A DNA stretch of 64,000 nt, taken from Pseudomaricurvus alcaniphilus. Lineage in GTDB: Bacteria > Pseudomonadota > Gammaproteobacteria > Pseudomonadales > Cellvibrionaceae. Positions within the stretch are counted from its first letter, which is position 1. Each line of letters begins with the position of its first letter. The stretch is taken from NCBI RefSeq assembly GCF_011440395.1, contig NZ_JAAOIX010000007.1, positions 186,001-250,000 on the forward strand, written 5' to 3'. Below, piece by piece: positions 8,168-23,401 of the stretch. The notes under the pieces are model-generated. The model searched no databases. It saw only the letters and a program-made list of their open reading frames with translations, and was not told the origin of the DNA. The position numbers and the translations under genes were made by a program.

Positions 8168-9519
8168 TATTTTTTCAGGAACGAAAACAGGCTTTTTCGC
8201 TTTGTCTCCGCCGACAGGTAATTGTCCCGCACCTGGGCGATGTCTATGCCGTAACTGCCTGGTTCCAGGTCCTGCACGATTTCAATCTTGGCCACTTCCA
8301 GCAAATGCTTCTTGCCGCTGTCCACCAGCGCCTGCTTTTCCCGGTCGTCCGCCGCCAGGTCGATAAACACCGTGTGGGCCAGGTTATTTTTATGGGCGTC
8401 CATCACCACTACCACTTTCGGTTTCAAGCGCCGCTCAAAATTTTGCTCCACCACCACGGCCACTTCACCGCTATTGAGCTCCACCAGGGTGCCGGTGGGA
8501 TAGAGGCCTATGGCGCGAATAAATTCAACCACCAGCTCTTCCTGGAACTCTTTGTCCCGGCTCTCATACAGCTGCGCCACCGCCTTCGACGGGCGCATCG
8601 GACTGAGTTCACCGTGAGGGTGAATAATCTCATCATAGAAGGTCACAATAGCGGCGATTTTGCCCAGTAACGGAATCCGGTCGCCCTTGAGCTGTAGTGG
8701 AAAACCGCTGCCATTGACCCGTTCGCAGTGGCTTTTCACCACCGCGATGACCCGCGGCTCCACGTCCGGGGTGCGGCGCAATATTTCAGCACTCAACTCC
8801 ACAAACTGTTCGTACTGGCGCTCTTCCGCCGCCGTGCGCTGCAGGTTATTCAACAGGGCCGGATCGAGCCTGGCCTTGCCCACGTCTTTGAGCAACATGC
8901 CCAGCGCCAGGGTATCCAGTTCTTTCTTTACCAGCCCCATATGACGCCCAAAGCTGATCGCCCACACCGCTGCGCGCAGGGGGTGGCTGAGAAGGTGTTG
9001 GTTCAGCTCACGGATTCGACACAACCAGGTGAAAGCGTCGGGATTGCGCAGCACACTGCCCACCATTTCGCCGGCCAATCGATGCAGCTCCCGGGTGGGC
9101 ACAATGTGACCACTGCTCAACTGCTGCAAGACGTCAGCCAGTATTAGCAGTAGCGTATCGTGCAAGCGGCGGGCAAAGAGGAATTCAGTCTTCAGCGGTA
9201 CTTCCAGCGAGTAAACGCCGCGCCGAATTTTCAGCGGCGCGACCTCAATCCTGGCCTTACTGGTACGGGACACCCGGGGAGCGCGCTGCACCGCCTCATG
9301 GGCAATATTTTTCAGTTGCACCGCCACCCTGCCGGAACCCTTGACCATATCGATATAGACGTAGCGACAATAGGTTTTCAGCAGCCGGATTTCTTCCGCG
9401 TCGCGAATATAGAAACCGTTCAGGGGAAAGGGGGTCTGCGCCCAGGGACGATCCAGTCCGGCCACAAACATCCCTATGGTCAAATCATTTACATCAACTT
9501 TTAACTGCTTGGCGCCCAT
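8167..9519 (-). CDS. DUF3391 / degenerate HD-GYP domain protein
   Basis: Layout is that of cyclic-di-GMP phosphodiesterases with an N-terminal DUF3391 (about residues 1-130) and C-terminal HD-GYP (about 175-330), followed by a C-terminal extension of about 100 residues. Key residues are altered: the first His is kept (His179 in SHPLRAA), but HD of HDxGK is Lys211-Asp212 (KDVGK), the second His is lost (VELSAEIL), HHExxDGSGYP reads HCERVNGSGFP (264-274) and the late Asp pair reads FYDEI. With several metal ligands missing, I infer it does not hydrolyse cyclic-di-GMP and may bind it or a protein instead. It is a lone gene convergent with psd. Confidence 0.85.
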   Translation of the reverse strand: MGAKQLKVDVNDLTIGMFVAGLDRPWAQTPFPLNGFYIRDAEEIRLLKTYCRYVYIDMVKGSGRVAVQLKNIAHEAVQRAPRVSRTSKARIEVAPLKIRRGVYSLEVPLKTEFLFARRLHDTLLLILADVLQQLSSGHIVPTRELHRLAGEMVGSVLRNPDAFTWLCRIRELNQHLLSHPLRAAVWAISFGRHMGLVKKELDTLALGMLLKDVGKARLDPALLNNLQRTAAEERQYEQFVELSAEILRRTPDVEPRVIAVVKSHCERVNGSGFPLQLKGDRIPLLGKIAAIVTFYDEIIHPHGELSPMRPSKAVAQLYESRDKEFQEELVVEFIRAIGLYPTGTLVELNSGEVAVVVEQNFERRLKPKVVVVMDAHKNNLAHTVFIDLAADDREKQALVDSGKKHLLEVAKIEIVQDLEPGSYGIDIAQVRDNYLSAETKRKSLFSFLKK

Positions 9520-9671
9520 GGCAACAACCCCGTCGCTCTGGCTAGGACTTAAAAAAGGTCAACGGAAGAATATCTCCCTCGCCTGCTTCCAGTGTAGTTC
9601 CCAATACAGGGCGCTGCACTGGCGCACCCCAACTCACTGACCACAGCTTACAGCGGCGGCCAGTTGGGTCT

Positions 9672-9701
9672 CCTGCCTGCTTCCATCCTGGCCCAGGCAG
9701 G
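9672..9701. other. 8-bp inverted repeat downstream of hemE
   Basis: CCTGCCTG (9672-9679) and CAGGCAGG (9694-9701), 32 nt past the hemE stop on the minus strand, in the 213-bp hemE/HD-GYP gap. No T-run, so not a classical terminator. Confidence 0.35.
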
Positions 9702-9732
9702 GATTCAATCTCATGAAAACGACAACTGTCTG

Positions 9733-10797
9733 CTATTGATGATAGGCCGGAGACAGTTCGTGCACAGCATCAAAAAATGCCCCGGCGTGCTCCGGCTTGA
9801 CCTCCGGGGTGACGCCGTGACCGAGGTTAAACACGTGTCCGCTACCGGCACCGTAACTGGCCAGCACCGCCGCCACTTCCTCGCGAATCCGCTCCGGGCT
9901 GGCATAGAGTACTGCCGGGTCCATATTGCCCTGCAATGCCACCTGATCCCCGACCCGGGTTCTGGCCAGGCCTATATCGGTGGTCCAGTCCAGCCCCAGG
10001 GCAGTGGCGCCGCTGGCGGCCATGGCTTCCAGCCACTGGCCGCCGCCCTTGGTAAAGAGAATCACCGGTACTTTGCGCCCCTCGTGCTCTTTAATCAGGC
10101 CGTCGATAATGCGCTGCATGGGCGCCAGGGAAAACTCCCGGTAAGCGGTGTGACTGAGCGCCCCGCCCCAGGAGTCGAAAATCTGCACCGCCTGGGCACC
10201 GGCCAGGATCTGCGCATTGAGGTAGGCCGTGACCGCAACTGCCAGTTTATCCAGCAACTCATGCATCACTTGCGGCTGATTGTAGAGCAGGGTTTTGGTG
10301 CGGCGGTAGTCTTTCGAAGAACCCCCCTCCATCATATAGGTGGCCAGTGTCCAGGGGCTGCCGCTAAAGCCGATCAATGGCACGCTGCCATTGAGCTCGC
10401 GCCGAATCAGGCGCACCGCGTCCATAACATAGCCCAGATCCTGCTCCGGATTCAGCTCCGGCAGCGCGGCAATGTCCTTGCCATCTACCAACGGCTTGCG
10501 AAAACGCGGGCCTTCGCCAGCTTCAAAGTAGAGGCCGAGTCCCATGGCGTCGGGAATCGTGAGAATATCGGAAAACAGGATCGCCGCGTCGAGGGGAAAG
10601 CGCCGCAGCGGCTGCAGTGTCACTTCGCAGGCCAATTCGGGATTCATACACAGGCTCATAAAGTCACCGGCCTGCTGGCGCAGTTGCCGATACTCGGGCA
10701 AATAGCGGCCCGCCTGGCGCATCATCCAGACCGGGGTCCGGTCGACGGGTTGCTTCAGGAGGGTCCTTAAAAATCGGTCATTTTTCAATTCAATCAT
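9733..10797 (-). CDS. hemE: Uroporphyrinogen decarboxylase
   Basis: Removes four carboxyl groups from uroporphyrinogen III to give coproporphyrinogen III in heme synthesis. From the ATG at 10797 the protein is 354 residues and begins [20 protein letters not shown], matching the family start; an in-frame Met 14 codons upstream adds non-conserved residues. Seen motifs are [17 protein letters not shown], the Asp-bearing [20 protein letters not shown] and [11 protein letters not shown]. It lies after gltD in the same direction, but a strong terminator (10881-10914) separates them, so it likely has its own promoter. Confidence 0.97.
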   Translation of the reverse strand: MIELKNDRFLRTLLKQPVDRTPVWMMRQAGRYLPEYRQLRQQAGDFMSLCMNPELACEVTLQPLRRFPLDAAILFSDILTIPDAMGLGLYFEAGEGPRFRKPLVDGKDIAALPELNPEQDLGYVMDAVRLIRRELNGSVPLIGFSGSPWTLATYMMEGGSSKDYRRTKTLLYNQPQVMHELLDKLAVAVTAYLNAQILAGAQAVQIFDSWGGALSHTAYREFSLAPMQRIIDGLIKEHEGRKVPVILFTKGGGQWLEAMAASGATALGLDWTTDIGLARTRVGDQVALQGNMDPAVLYASPERIREEVAAVLASYGAGSGHVFNLGHGVTPEVKPEHAGAFFDAVHELSPAYHQ

Positions 10798-10880
10798 TGT
10801 CTTCCGGCTAGCTGTTGCTGAGCTTGCTATTGCTTGCATTGGTTTGGTGTACTGTAATCTGCTTTGCCGCGGCGGGAGCC

Positions 10881-10914
10881 ACTAAAAAAGGGCCTCTGCG
10901 GGCCCTTTTTTAGT
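10881..10914. terminator. Bidirectional Rho-independent terminator after gltBD
   Basis: Perfect 14-bp stem ACTAAAAAAGGGCC (10881-10894) with GGCCCTTTTTTAGT (10901-10914) and a 6-nt loop. A-run and T-run make it work on either strand; it ends the gltB-gltD transcript on the minus strand, 45 nt past gltD. Confidence 0.9.
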
Positions 10915-10917
10915 GCC

Positions 10918-10939
10918 ATCGACTGAATCTTCAGTCGAT
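10918..10939. other. Second hairpin beside the gltBD terminator
   Basis: ATCGACTGAA (10918-10927) and TTCAGTCGAT (10930-10939) form a perfect 10-bp inverted repeat with 2 nt between, just before the terminator on the minus strand. It may be a 3'-end stabiliser or a protein site. Confidence 0.5.
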
Positions 10940-10959
10940 AAGCTAGCAGCGCTGCAGGA

Positions 10960-16870
<5,911 letters not shown>

Positions 16871-16977
16871 ACGCTGTCTCTCAAATTGCAAACTTAAACT
16901 GAATAGGCCGCCGCCTCGCTGTCGCCGAACGGTGGCTGTACCCCGGGGTGCCCGTGACATGGCCCGGCCCCCCAGAC

Positions 16978-17005
16978 AAAAAAGCCCCTGACTAGATGAG
17001 GGGCT
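16978..17005 (-). terminator. Rho-independent terminator downstream of the SPOR ATPase gene
   Basis: Minus strand: AGCCCCT, 9-nt loop, AGGGGCT, then a T6 run (plus-strand A-run 16978-16983; stem 16983-16989 with 16999-17005). It lies in the 239-bp gap before gltB and ends the pilM-to-SPOR direction transcript. Confidence 0.85.
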
Positions 17006-17109
17006 CCTTGGCAAATGGGCGCAGAATATTACCCGCTCAACGCCCGCTGCGCAAGGTCAGCGCCCCCGGAGAGCCGTTTGCCCGGAAGCTAACTGTGGTG
17101 ATCGAGCAG

Positions 17110-18861
17110 CTAAATACCGCGAAACTGGCGAATTCCAGCCTGTATCTCGGTAACTTTGCGCGGCCAGGGGCCCAGTTTCTGCTGCTCATCGGGCAGCAAC
17201 TTTAACTGCCGTCGCGCCTCTTGCACCGTGGCGTAACCACCCGTGACGACCACATACCATTTGGCGCCTGCGCGAGTCGTGGTATAGACACGCAGCTGGT
17301 CGCGATTACTCTGGCGCGCGACGAACTCAGTGACAGAGCGCTGCGACGCCGCCGCCAGCACTTGCAGCAGGTAGTAATCCGCCGGTAGTGCCAGCAATTG
17401 GCGCTCATCTGCGCTCAAGCCGTTCGGCGCGGGCTTGACCGGAGGCCGCGCGGTGCTGGCCGCTTCGGCTGGCGAGGCTGGCCTGGTCGCGGCCTGGCCC
17501 GAAGCAGCCTGGTTCGAAGCACTTTGACTCGAACCAACTGGGCTCGTAGCAAGCGGCCTGGAAGCGGTTGAACTCGAAACAGTTGGACTCGGCGCCGTCA
17601 CGGGCGGGCTGGCCGGCTTTTTAGCGGCCGGCTTATTTGCCTCCGTCACGGCAGGCTCCGCGCTGGTGACTTCAGACCGCGCGACGACCTTATCTTGCAG
17701 GTTTTGTACCAGCGGCCCTGACACCGCGACTTTTGTCTTCGAGGCCGTGCTACCCTCCCTCAGCGCCGCTGTGGCTGCACCATTATCCACCCCGGAATCG
17801 GCCCCGGAAGTCTCTTTGGTGCCCACGGGAACAGCGTCCCGGCCCGCGGCAATTGCCGGCTCTTCCGCGGCTTGGCCCGGCGCCGGGATCGCAGCGGGCA
17901 CCCCGTTCGCAGACCACTGATCCGCACCAGTCAAGGGTGCCAGCTGCTCCCCCGCACCAGAATCGGGCAGCTGCTCACTGCTGCTGTCACGGTACAGGTA
18001 GGCCATAAGCAATAGTGTCAACAGTGCCACCACACCAATCATATGAGTCACCGGCAAACCGGCCGAGCGTGGCGGACTCTCTTCCAGCTCCAGGTCAATG
18101 GCCGGCAGCAACACGGCGCCCAGCTTGTTGAGTGCCAACGGATTGCCCTCGGAGCGACGCCACAGATCGTCCAGTTGCGCGTGGCTCAAATCCAGGTCGA
18201 CCTGACGTCCGTCACCGTAGCGCAAGCGCAGGTAGTCACCCACATCCTTGAGGCTCAAAGGCGACAGGCGAATTACGTGGCACAGGCACTGCCCGTCACT
18301 CAGCATCTGCACTCGAGCGGACAAGTCGGGATCGCCAAACATCACCACATGACAGGGCGAGTCTTCCCCTTCCGGGGGCGTCACCAGGCCAATCACAGCG
18401 GCCAGCAACTGGTCACTGAGCAGGTGGGCGTCGTCCAGCAGTAAAATGCGCTCGCCGGCGCCCGCCAGAGGCAAGCCTTGCGCGAGCGCCTCGCGTAACT
18501 GGGCAATCGGATCCTCGTCCTCGGCCGTTGCCACCACCCCGAAACCGGCGGCAATGCCAGCCACCAGTTCGAACATGGAGCTGAGGGCAATGCCTTCAAG
18601 CTCGCATATCCGCCAGCTGTCGTCCAGCTCCAGCAGCAATTGCTGTTTAATAGTAGTGCGGCCACTGCCCGGCTCACCCAGCAGCAACAGCAAGGCGTTG
18701 CTAAAGCAGCCGAAGTGCAGCAGTTGTTCCAGGGCGGCGCCGCGGCCGGCGCCAGCAAAGAATTCAAATTCCGGCTCAGCCGGCGAACCAGACTCCATCG
18801 GTGCCTGCACACCAGTACCGGGGGCAGCGGCATCCTGTGGCTGCGCCTGTTCTCTATTCAT
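17110..18861 (-). CDS. DamX-like AAA ATPase with C-terminal SPOR domain
   Basis: The 583-residue protein has an ExeA-like ATPase domain in the cytoplasm, one membrane span at about 271-290 (VTHMIGVVALLTLLLMAYLY), a long Ala/Ser/Thr/Pro-rich periplasmic linker, and a SPOR domain at about 495-580 (YYLLQVLAAAS...WYVVVTGGYA). SPOR domains bind denuded peptidoglycan at the division septum. The P-loop reads GEPGSGRTT (62-70): the usual Lys is Arg68. The Walker B region ILLLDDAH (139-146) is intact. It lies between aroB and gltB, the place held by damX or its Pseudomonas counterpart, so a role in division is inferred. A terminator follows at 16978-17005. Confidence 0.85.
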   Translation of the reverse strand: MNREQAQPQDAAAPGTGVQAPMESGSPAEPEFEFFAGAGRGAALEQLLHFGCFSNALLLLLGEPGSGRTTIKQQLLLELDDSWRICELEGIALSSMFELVAGIAAGFGVVATAEDEDPIAQLREALAQGLPLAGAGERILLLDDAHLLSDQLLAAVIGLVTPPEGEDSPCHVVMFGDPDLSARVQMLSDGQCLCHVIRLSPLSLKDVGDYLRLRYGDGRQVDLDLSHAQLDDLWRRSEGNPLALNKLGAVLLPAIDLELEESPPRSAGLPVTHMIGVVALLTLLLMAYLYRDSSSEQLPDSGAGEQLAPLTGADQWSANGVPAAIPAPGQAAEEPAIAAGRDAVPVGTKETSGADSGVDNGAATAALREGSTASKTKVAVSGPLVQNLQDKVVARSEVTSAEPAVTEANKPAAKKPASPPVTAPSPTVSSSTASRPLATSPVGSSQSASNQAASGQAATRPASPAEAASTARPPVKPAPNGLSADERQLLALPADYYLLQVLAAASQRSVTEFVARQSNRDQLRVYTTTRAGAKWYVVVTGGYATVQEARRQLKLLPDEQQKLGPWPRKVTEIQAGIRQFRGI

Positions 18862-19028
18862 AGCATCCTTTGCGGTACACCCGCAACCTTTCCCCTGTGG
18901 CCCGGCCAGCCATACCTGGCCTGAGCCGGGGCAAAAAACACAAATCCCAAAACCCGCAAACCCCGCAGCTCACATAGCCCGCAGGTTAGAAAAGTCGCAG
19001 CTTACTCAAGCCATTACTGGTAAAAATT

Positions 19029-20108
19029 TCAGTTCGCGGCAGCAGACAAAGTCTGCTGCAGACAATCCGCGGAAAAATCCGTTGTTACTATGGCCTGTCC
19101 AAGGCCTTTCAGCAAGACCAACCGCAGCCGGCCGTCGAGTACTTTTTTATCCACCGCCATCAACGTCATAAACTCGCTGGCACTCATGTCCGACGGTGGG
19201 CTGACCGGCAACCGGGCGCGCAGTAACAGCGCCTGCAGACGGGTCGCAATACCCGCCTCCAGCCAACCCAGGCGCACCGACAGGTCGCAGGCCATCTGCA
19301 TGCCCGCGGCCACCGCTTCGCCGTGCAACCAGTTGCCGTAGCCCTCGCGGGTCTCGATGGCGTGACCGAAGGTGTGCCCCAAATTGAGGATCGCGCGCAC
19401 ACCACCCTCGCGCTCGTCACTGGCCACCACATCGGCCTTGTCCTGGCAGGAGCGTTCGATGGCGAAAGCCAGCGCTTCGGCATCGTTCGCCAGCAATCGC
19501 TCGACATTCTCCTCCAGCCAGAGAAAAAATTTCGTATCGCAGATCAGGCCGTATTTGATCACCTCGGCGATGCCCGCGGACAGCTCGCGCTGGGGCAGGG
19601 ACTGCAACACCCCAGTATCAATAAACACCGCGCGGGGCTGGTGGAAGGCGCCGATCATGTTTTTACCGCGCGGGTGATTAACCCCGGTTTTCCCGCCCAC
19701 CGATGAATCCACCTGCGACAGCAGGGTTGTGGGAATCTGGATAAAATCCACACCGCGCTGGTAACTGGCCGCGGCAAAACCGGTCATGTCACCCACCACG
19801 CCGCCGCCCAGGGCCAACAGTGTGGTGGTGCGGTTGTGGCCATCGCAGAGCAGGCGATCATAGATTGTGGCCAGTACTTCGAGGGTCTTGTGCTGTTCGC
19901 CGTCGGGCAGGATTACCGTGGAGACCTGCAGGCCGGCCAGGGCCTCCTGCAGCCCCGCCAGGTAGAGTGGCGCTATAGTTTCGTTGGTGACAATACAGAC
20001 CTGCTTGCCCCGGATAAAAGAGCGCAAGCGCTGACTCTCGGCCAGCAATCCCGCACCAATAAAAATCGGGTAACTGCGGTCACCCAGATCCACGTTAACT
20101 GTTCGCAT
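19029..20108 (-). CDS. aroB: 3-dehydroquinate synthase
   Basis: Second enzyme of the shikimate pathway; NAD- and zinc-dependent cyclisation of DAHP. From the ATG at 20108 ([15 protein letters not shown]) the protein has 359 residues, as usual; an in-frame Met seven codons upstream is less likely. Seen: [12 protein letters not shown], the glycine-rich [26 protein letters not shown]-like [29 protein letters not shown] and the zinc ligands in [12 protein letters not shown] and [13 protein letters not shown]. It follows aroK by 85 bp, the standard order aroK-aroB-SPOR gene. Confidence 0.97.
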   Translation of the reverse strand: MRTVNVDLGDRSYPIFIGAGLLAESQRLRSFIRGKQVCIVTNETIAPLYLAGLQEALAGLQVSTVILPDGEQHKTLEVLATIYDRLLCDGHNRTTTLLALGGGVVGDMTGFAAASYQRGVDFIQIPTTLLSQVDSSVGGKTGVNHPRGKNMIGAFHQPRAVFIDTGVLQSLPQRELSAGIAEVIKYGLICDTKFFLWLEENVERLLANDAEALAFAIERSCQDKADVVASDEREGGVRAILNLGHTFGHAIETREGYGNWLHGEAVAAGMQMACDLSVRLGWLEAGIATRLQALLLRARLPVSPPSDMSASEFMTLMAVDKKVLDGRLRLVLLKGLGQAIVTTDFSADCLQQTLSAAAN

Positions 20109-20193
20109 AATTCGCCCATACCTGTCCACAACCTGAAGGCCGCACAGTTTAGCACAGGCGAATTAATGAAAAGGAGAGGGGAAAGTGCAGTGT

Positions 20194-20709
20194 TCAGCGA
20201 CTACGCAGCGCCGCCGCGATTTCCTGGGCCACCACTTTGGGGCCGCGCCGATCGGTGGCGATCACCAGGTCGGCCACCTCCCGGTAGAGCGGGTCGCGCA
20301 GGGCGATCAACTCGCGAATCCTGGCTTCCGGGTCCGCCACTTGCAGCAGCGGCCGCTTTTTGTCCTTGTAGGTGCGCTCTACCAACTGCTCGGTGGAGGC
20401 GGTCAAGTAGACCACCGCCGGCTGCCGTTGCAACAGCTGGCGATTTTCAGCGCGCATAACGATGCCTCCGCCGGTGGCGATCACACCCTCGGCACTGTTC
20501 AGGAGGTCGGCCAGGACCGCCGACTCGCGCTGGCGAAAGCCGTCCTCCCCTTCCACGTCGAATATCCAGGGGATATCGGCGCCGGTGCGCTCCTCGATGA
20601 CCCGGTCACTGTCGTAAAACGGCAGGTGCAACTGCCCCGCCAGCACTTTGCCAATGGTGGTCTTGCCGGCCCCCATGGGGCCGACCAGTACGACGCAGGT
20701 GGGCAGCAC
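20194..20709 (-). CDS. aroK: Shikimate kinase
   Basis: ATP-dependent phosphorylation of shikimate. The P-loop GPMGAGKTT is at residues 10-18, followed by [20 protein letters not shown] (shikimate-binding Asp), TGGGIVM and the lid segment KDKKRPLLQ. Length 171 is typical. The start is a GTG that directly abuts the pilQ stop codon, with no obvious Shine-Dalgarno, suggesting translational coupling to pilQ. An aroK-aroB pair after pilQ is conserved in many gammaproteobacteria. Confidence 0.96.
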   Translation of the reverse strand: MLPTCVVLVGPMGAGKTTIGKVLAGQLHLPFYDSDRVIEERTGADIPWIFDVEGEDGFRQRESAVLADLLNSAEGVIATGGGIVMRAENRQLLQRQPAVVYLTASTEQLVERTYKDKKRPLLQVADPEARIRELIALRDPLYREVADLVIATDRRGPKVVAQEIAAALRSR

Positions 20710-22854
20710 TTACTTGACCAGTTTGTCCGAAAGAATTTTGGGGGTAATGAAAATCAGCAGTTCACGCTTGTTTTCGCTGTGCACGTTCTGGCGGAACAGG
20801 CGGCCCAGGTAGGGGATATCCCCCAGTACGGGTACCTTGGTTTCACCCGATACCAGCTCCGTCTGGAATATACCGCCCAGTACCACCGTCTGCCCATTAG
20901 CCACCAGCACCTGGGTGTGCAACTCTGTGGTATCGATAGTAGGTAACTGGGAGTTATTTTCTCCAGCGATAAACGCGCCGATTGAATCCTGATTAATCTG
21001 TAGGTCCATGATGATGTGGTCATCCGGGGTAATCTGCGGCGTCACCTCCAGCTTCAGTACCGCCTCCTTGAACGACACGGATGTGGCTCCGCTCGATGCT
21101 GCTTCCTGATAGGCGATTTCCGTACCCGACTGGATATGCGCTACCTGTTTGTCACCAGTAATTACTTTTGGCTGGGAGACAATCTCGGCGAAGCCCAAAT
21201 CCTCCAGTGCGGAAATTTCCAGACCCAGCAATATATTGTCATTGAGGAAGCTGAGGGCAAAGCTGCCAGCCGGATTGGCCACGCCCAGATCCACCACCAG
21301 GTTTTCCACGATATCGGTGGTGCCACCGCCGAGGAAGAACTCACCCGGCGAGCCGGGATCGCTGTCCAGCGAATCGTAGGAACCGGCGAAAGCCACCTGG
21401 GAGTTCTTCGGCGTATCCACCCCGGCCACACCCCACTTGATACCCATCTCCTCGCGGAAATCGGAGTTGGCAATCACAATGCGGGCCTCGATCATCACCT
21501 GGCGAATGGGGATATCGATCTGCTCGATCAGGCGCCGGAATTCTTCGATCTTGTCCGAGGTGTCGGTGAGGATAATGGAGTTGGTGCGCTCGTCAATAAT
21601 TGCCGAGCCGCGCTCGGAGAGAATGCTCTCGGTAGCGCCATCCTGGGCGCCGCCACTGCTGCCCTTGTTCTTCTTGAACAGTTTGAAGATTTCCTCGGCA
21701 CTGGCGTAGCGCACCCGGATATACTCGGTGTAGAGGGGCGCCAGCTCCTGCAGTTGCTTCTGGGTTTCGATTTCCTGGCGCTCGCGCTCGGCAATCTCCG
21801 CCGCCGGTGCCACCATCATCACATTGCCCACCTGGCGCTTGTCCAGGCCCTTGGTTTTCAGTACCAGGTCGAGGGCCTGGTCCCAGGGTACATTGTCGAG
21901 GCGCAGGGTGATATTGCCGCGCACTGTGTCACTGGCCACCAGGTTGAGTTCGGTGAAATCGGCGATCAGCTGCAACACCGAGCGCACTTCAATATCCTGG
22001 AAGTTCAGCGACAACTTCTCACCGGAGAAGGCAAAGCGCGACTTTTTCTCTTCCAGCTCCTGCACAGTCAGTGGCTTGACACTGACTACGTAGGTGTTGT
22101 CCGCCTGGTAGGCCAGGTAGTCATACTCGCCACTGGCCTTGATCACCAGGGTGGTCTTGTCGCCATCGTAGTCGGCGTCGACCATGGTGACCGGGGTGGC
22201 GAAATCCACCACATCGAGACTGCGGCGCAGGTTTTCCGGCAACCTCACCCCGAGAAAGGCTATATTCACGGCACCACCGCGCTGGTCCACATCGATGCTC
22301 ACCGAGGGATCACTCAAATCGACGATCACCTTGCCTTCCCCCGCTTCGCCCCGGCGGAAGTCGATACCGGTAATGGCTGCACCTCCAGAGGCCTGCACCG
22401 TCGCCAGGGAATCGGAAATACTGGTGCTCTTGCTGACGAATTCGCTGCCGGCCTGGCCGCCGCCCACCTCCACGATCAGGGCATTGCCCTCAGCGACGGT
22501 GGTGTAAGTGGTCAATTCATTGAGATTGAGGATCAAGCGGGTGCGGCCGCCACTGCTGAGAATAACCGCCGACTTGGCGTTTTCGAATGACAGGGGAAAC
22601 TTGCGCTGGCTCAGGGCGTTATCAACGCCGGCAAAATCCAGCACGATTCGAGCCGGTTGATCGATGGTGTAACCGGAGGGTTCCACTGGCAGGCTGTCGA
22701 AGTCCAGCCGCACCTGAAAGCGATCACCGGGCAACTCGGCAAAGCGCACGTTCTGCAGTGCACTGGCACTGGCCAGGCTGCAAGCTGTCGCCAGCCACAC
22801 TGCCACCGCCGCCGCTACCCGGCCAGCTCTTGTCTTAAGTTGCACACTGAACAT
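20710..22854 (-). CDS. pilQ: Type IV pilus secretin PilQ
   Basis: Outer-membrane ring through which type IV pili leave the cell. A signal peptide (MFSVQLKTRAGRVAAAVAVW..., cut near ASASA) is followed by two AMIN-type domains that bind peptidoglycan (about 35-130 and 160-265), an STN/N0 domain (LNFQDIEVRSVLQLIADFT), an N1 domain (IRVRYASAEEIFKLF) and the secretin domain, ending in the conserved QTVVLGGIFQ and VPVLGDIPYLGRLFR. Length 714 is normal. A poly-polar stretch KKNKGSSGGAQDGATES lies in N1. Last structural gene of the pilMNOPQ operon; aroK follows without a gap. Confidence 0.97.
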   Translation of the reverse strand: MFSVQLKTRAGRVAAAVAVWLATACSLASASALQNVRFAELPGDRFQVRLDFDSLPVEPSGYTIDQPARIVLDFAGVDNALSQRKFPLSFENAKSAVILSSGGRTRLILNLNELTTYTTVAEGNALIVEVGGGQAGSEFVSKSTSISDSLATVQASGGAAITGIDFRRGEAGEGKVIVDLSDPSVSIDVDQRGGAVNIAFLGVRLPENLRRSLDVVDFATPVTMVDADYDGDKTTLVIKASGEYDYLAYQADNTYVVSVKPLTVQELEEKKSRFAFSGEKLSLNFQDIEVRSVLQLIADFTELNLVASDTVRGNITLRLDNVPWDQALDLVLKTKGLDKRQVGNVMMVAPAAEIAERERQEIETQKQLQELAPLYTEYIRVRYASAEEIFKLFKKNKGSSGGAQDGATESILSERGSAIIDERTNSIILTDTSDKIEEFRRLIEQIDIPIRQVMIEARIVIANSDFREEMGIKWGVAGVDTPKNSQVAFAGSYDSLDSDPGSPGEFFLGGGTTDIVENLVVDLGVANPAGSFALSFLNDNILLGLEISALEDLGFAEIVSQPKVITGDKQVAHIQSGTEIAYQEAASSGATSVSFKEAVLKLEVTPQITPDDHIIMDLQINQDSIGAFIAGENNSQLPTIDTTELHTQVLVANGQTVVLGGIFQTELVSGETKVPVLGDIPYLGRLFRQNVHSENKRELLIFITPKILSDKLVK

Positions 22855-22859
22855 GATCG

Positions 22860-23399
22860 CTATCCCTTCTCTGCAATTTGGAGTATTTGTGGTCGTTCAA
22901 CCCAACCATCGGTACCGTTCGGCACTATCTCTATTATTTCAATCTGGAGTGGTGAGGTCGCCACAATACGGCCGTGATTCTTGCCGATGTAATTACCTTG
23001 CTTGACCCGGTGAATACCGCCCACGCCGTCGTTAATCAGGGCCCACAAAGTACCGCCGCGCTCGAGGGTACCCACCATGCGCAAGCTGGCAATGTTAAAC
23101 GATTCCAAAAACTCTTTCTCTCGATTGAGGTCCGGTTTGACATCGGTCTGCTTGCCGCGCACCAGCATTTCGATATCGTCAACCGGCGGGTCAAACGGAC
23201 TGCGCATGGCCATCGCGCTGTAGACAAAACTCTTGTAGGGCACAAACGGCGGCAGCGGCTCGATTTGCCCGGCCGGGCGACGCTTGGTCTCCTCCATGTA
23301 ATCCAGCAGGTCCTGGTGCTCACTGGTTCCACCGCAGGCGGACAGCAGCAGCGCGACTGCTAACAGGGTGCAAATAGATCCCGGTCGACGGTAGCACAT
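22860..23399 (-). CDS. pilP: Type IV pilus assembly lipoprotein PilP
   Basis: Inner-membrane lipoprotein linking the PilNO dimer to the PilQ secretin in the periplasm. The 179-residue protein has a short signal peptide and a lipobox LLSAC at about residues 18-22, a flexible Pro-rich region, and the C-terminal beta-sandwich with SPFDPP and the characteristic MVGTLERGGTLWALI and GGIHRVKQGNYIGKNHGRI. Only 2 nt separate it from pilO and 5 nt from pilQ. Confidence 0.96.
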   Translation of the reverse strand: MCYRRPGSICTLLAVALLLSACGGTSEHQDLLDYMEETKRRPAGQIEPLPPFVPYKSFVYSAMAMRSPFDPPVDDIEMLVRGKQTDVKPDLNREKEFLESFNIASLRMVGTLERGGTLWALINDGVGGIHRVKQGNYIGKNHGRIVATSPLQIEIIEIVPNGTDGWVERPQILQIAEKG

Positions 23400-23401
23400 C
23401 G

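Noticed and set aside
21016-22590. 524-codon open frame on the plus strand inside pilQ
   Set aside because: Antisense to the secretin; His/Gln/Gly-rich composition typical of reverse-frame translation.
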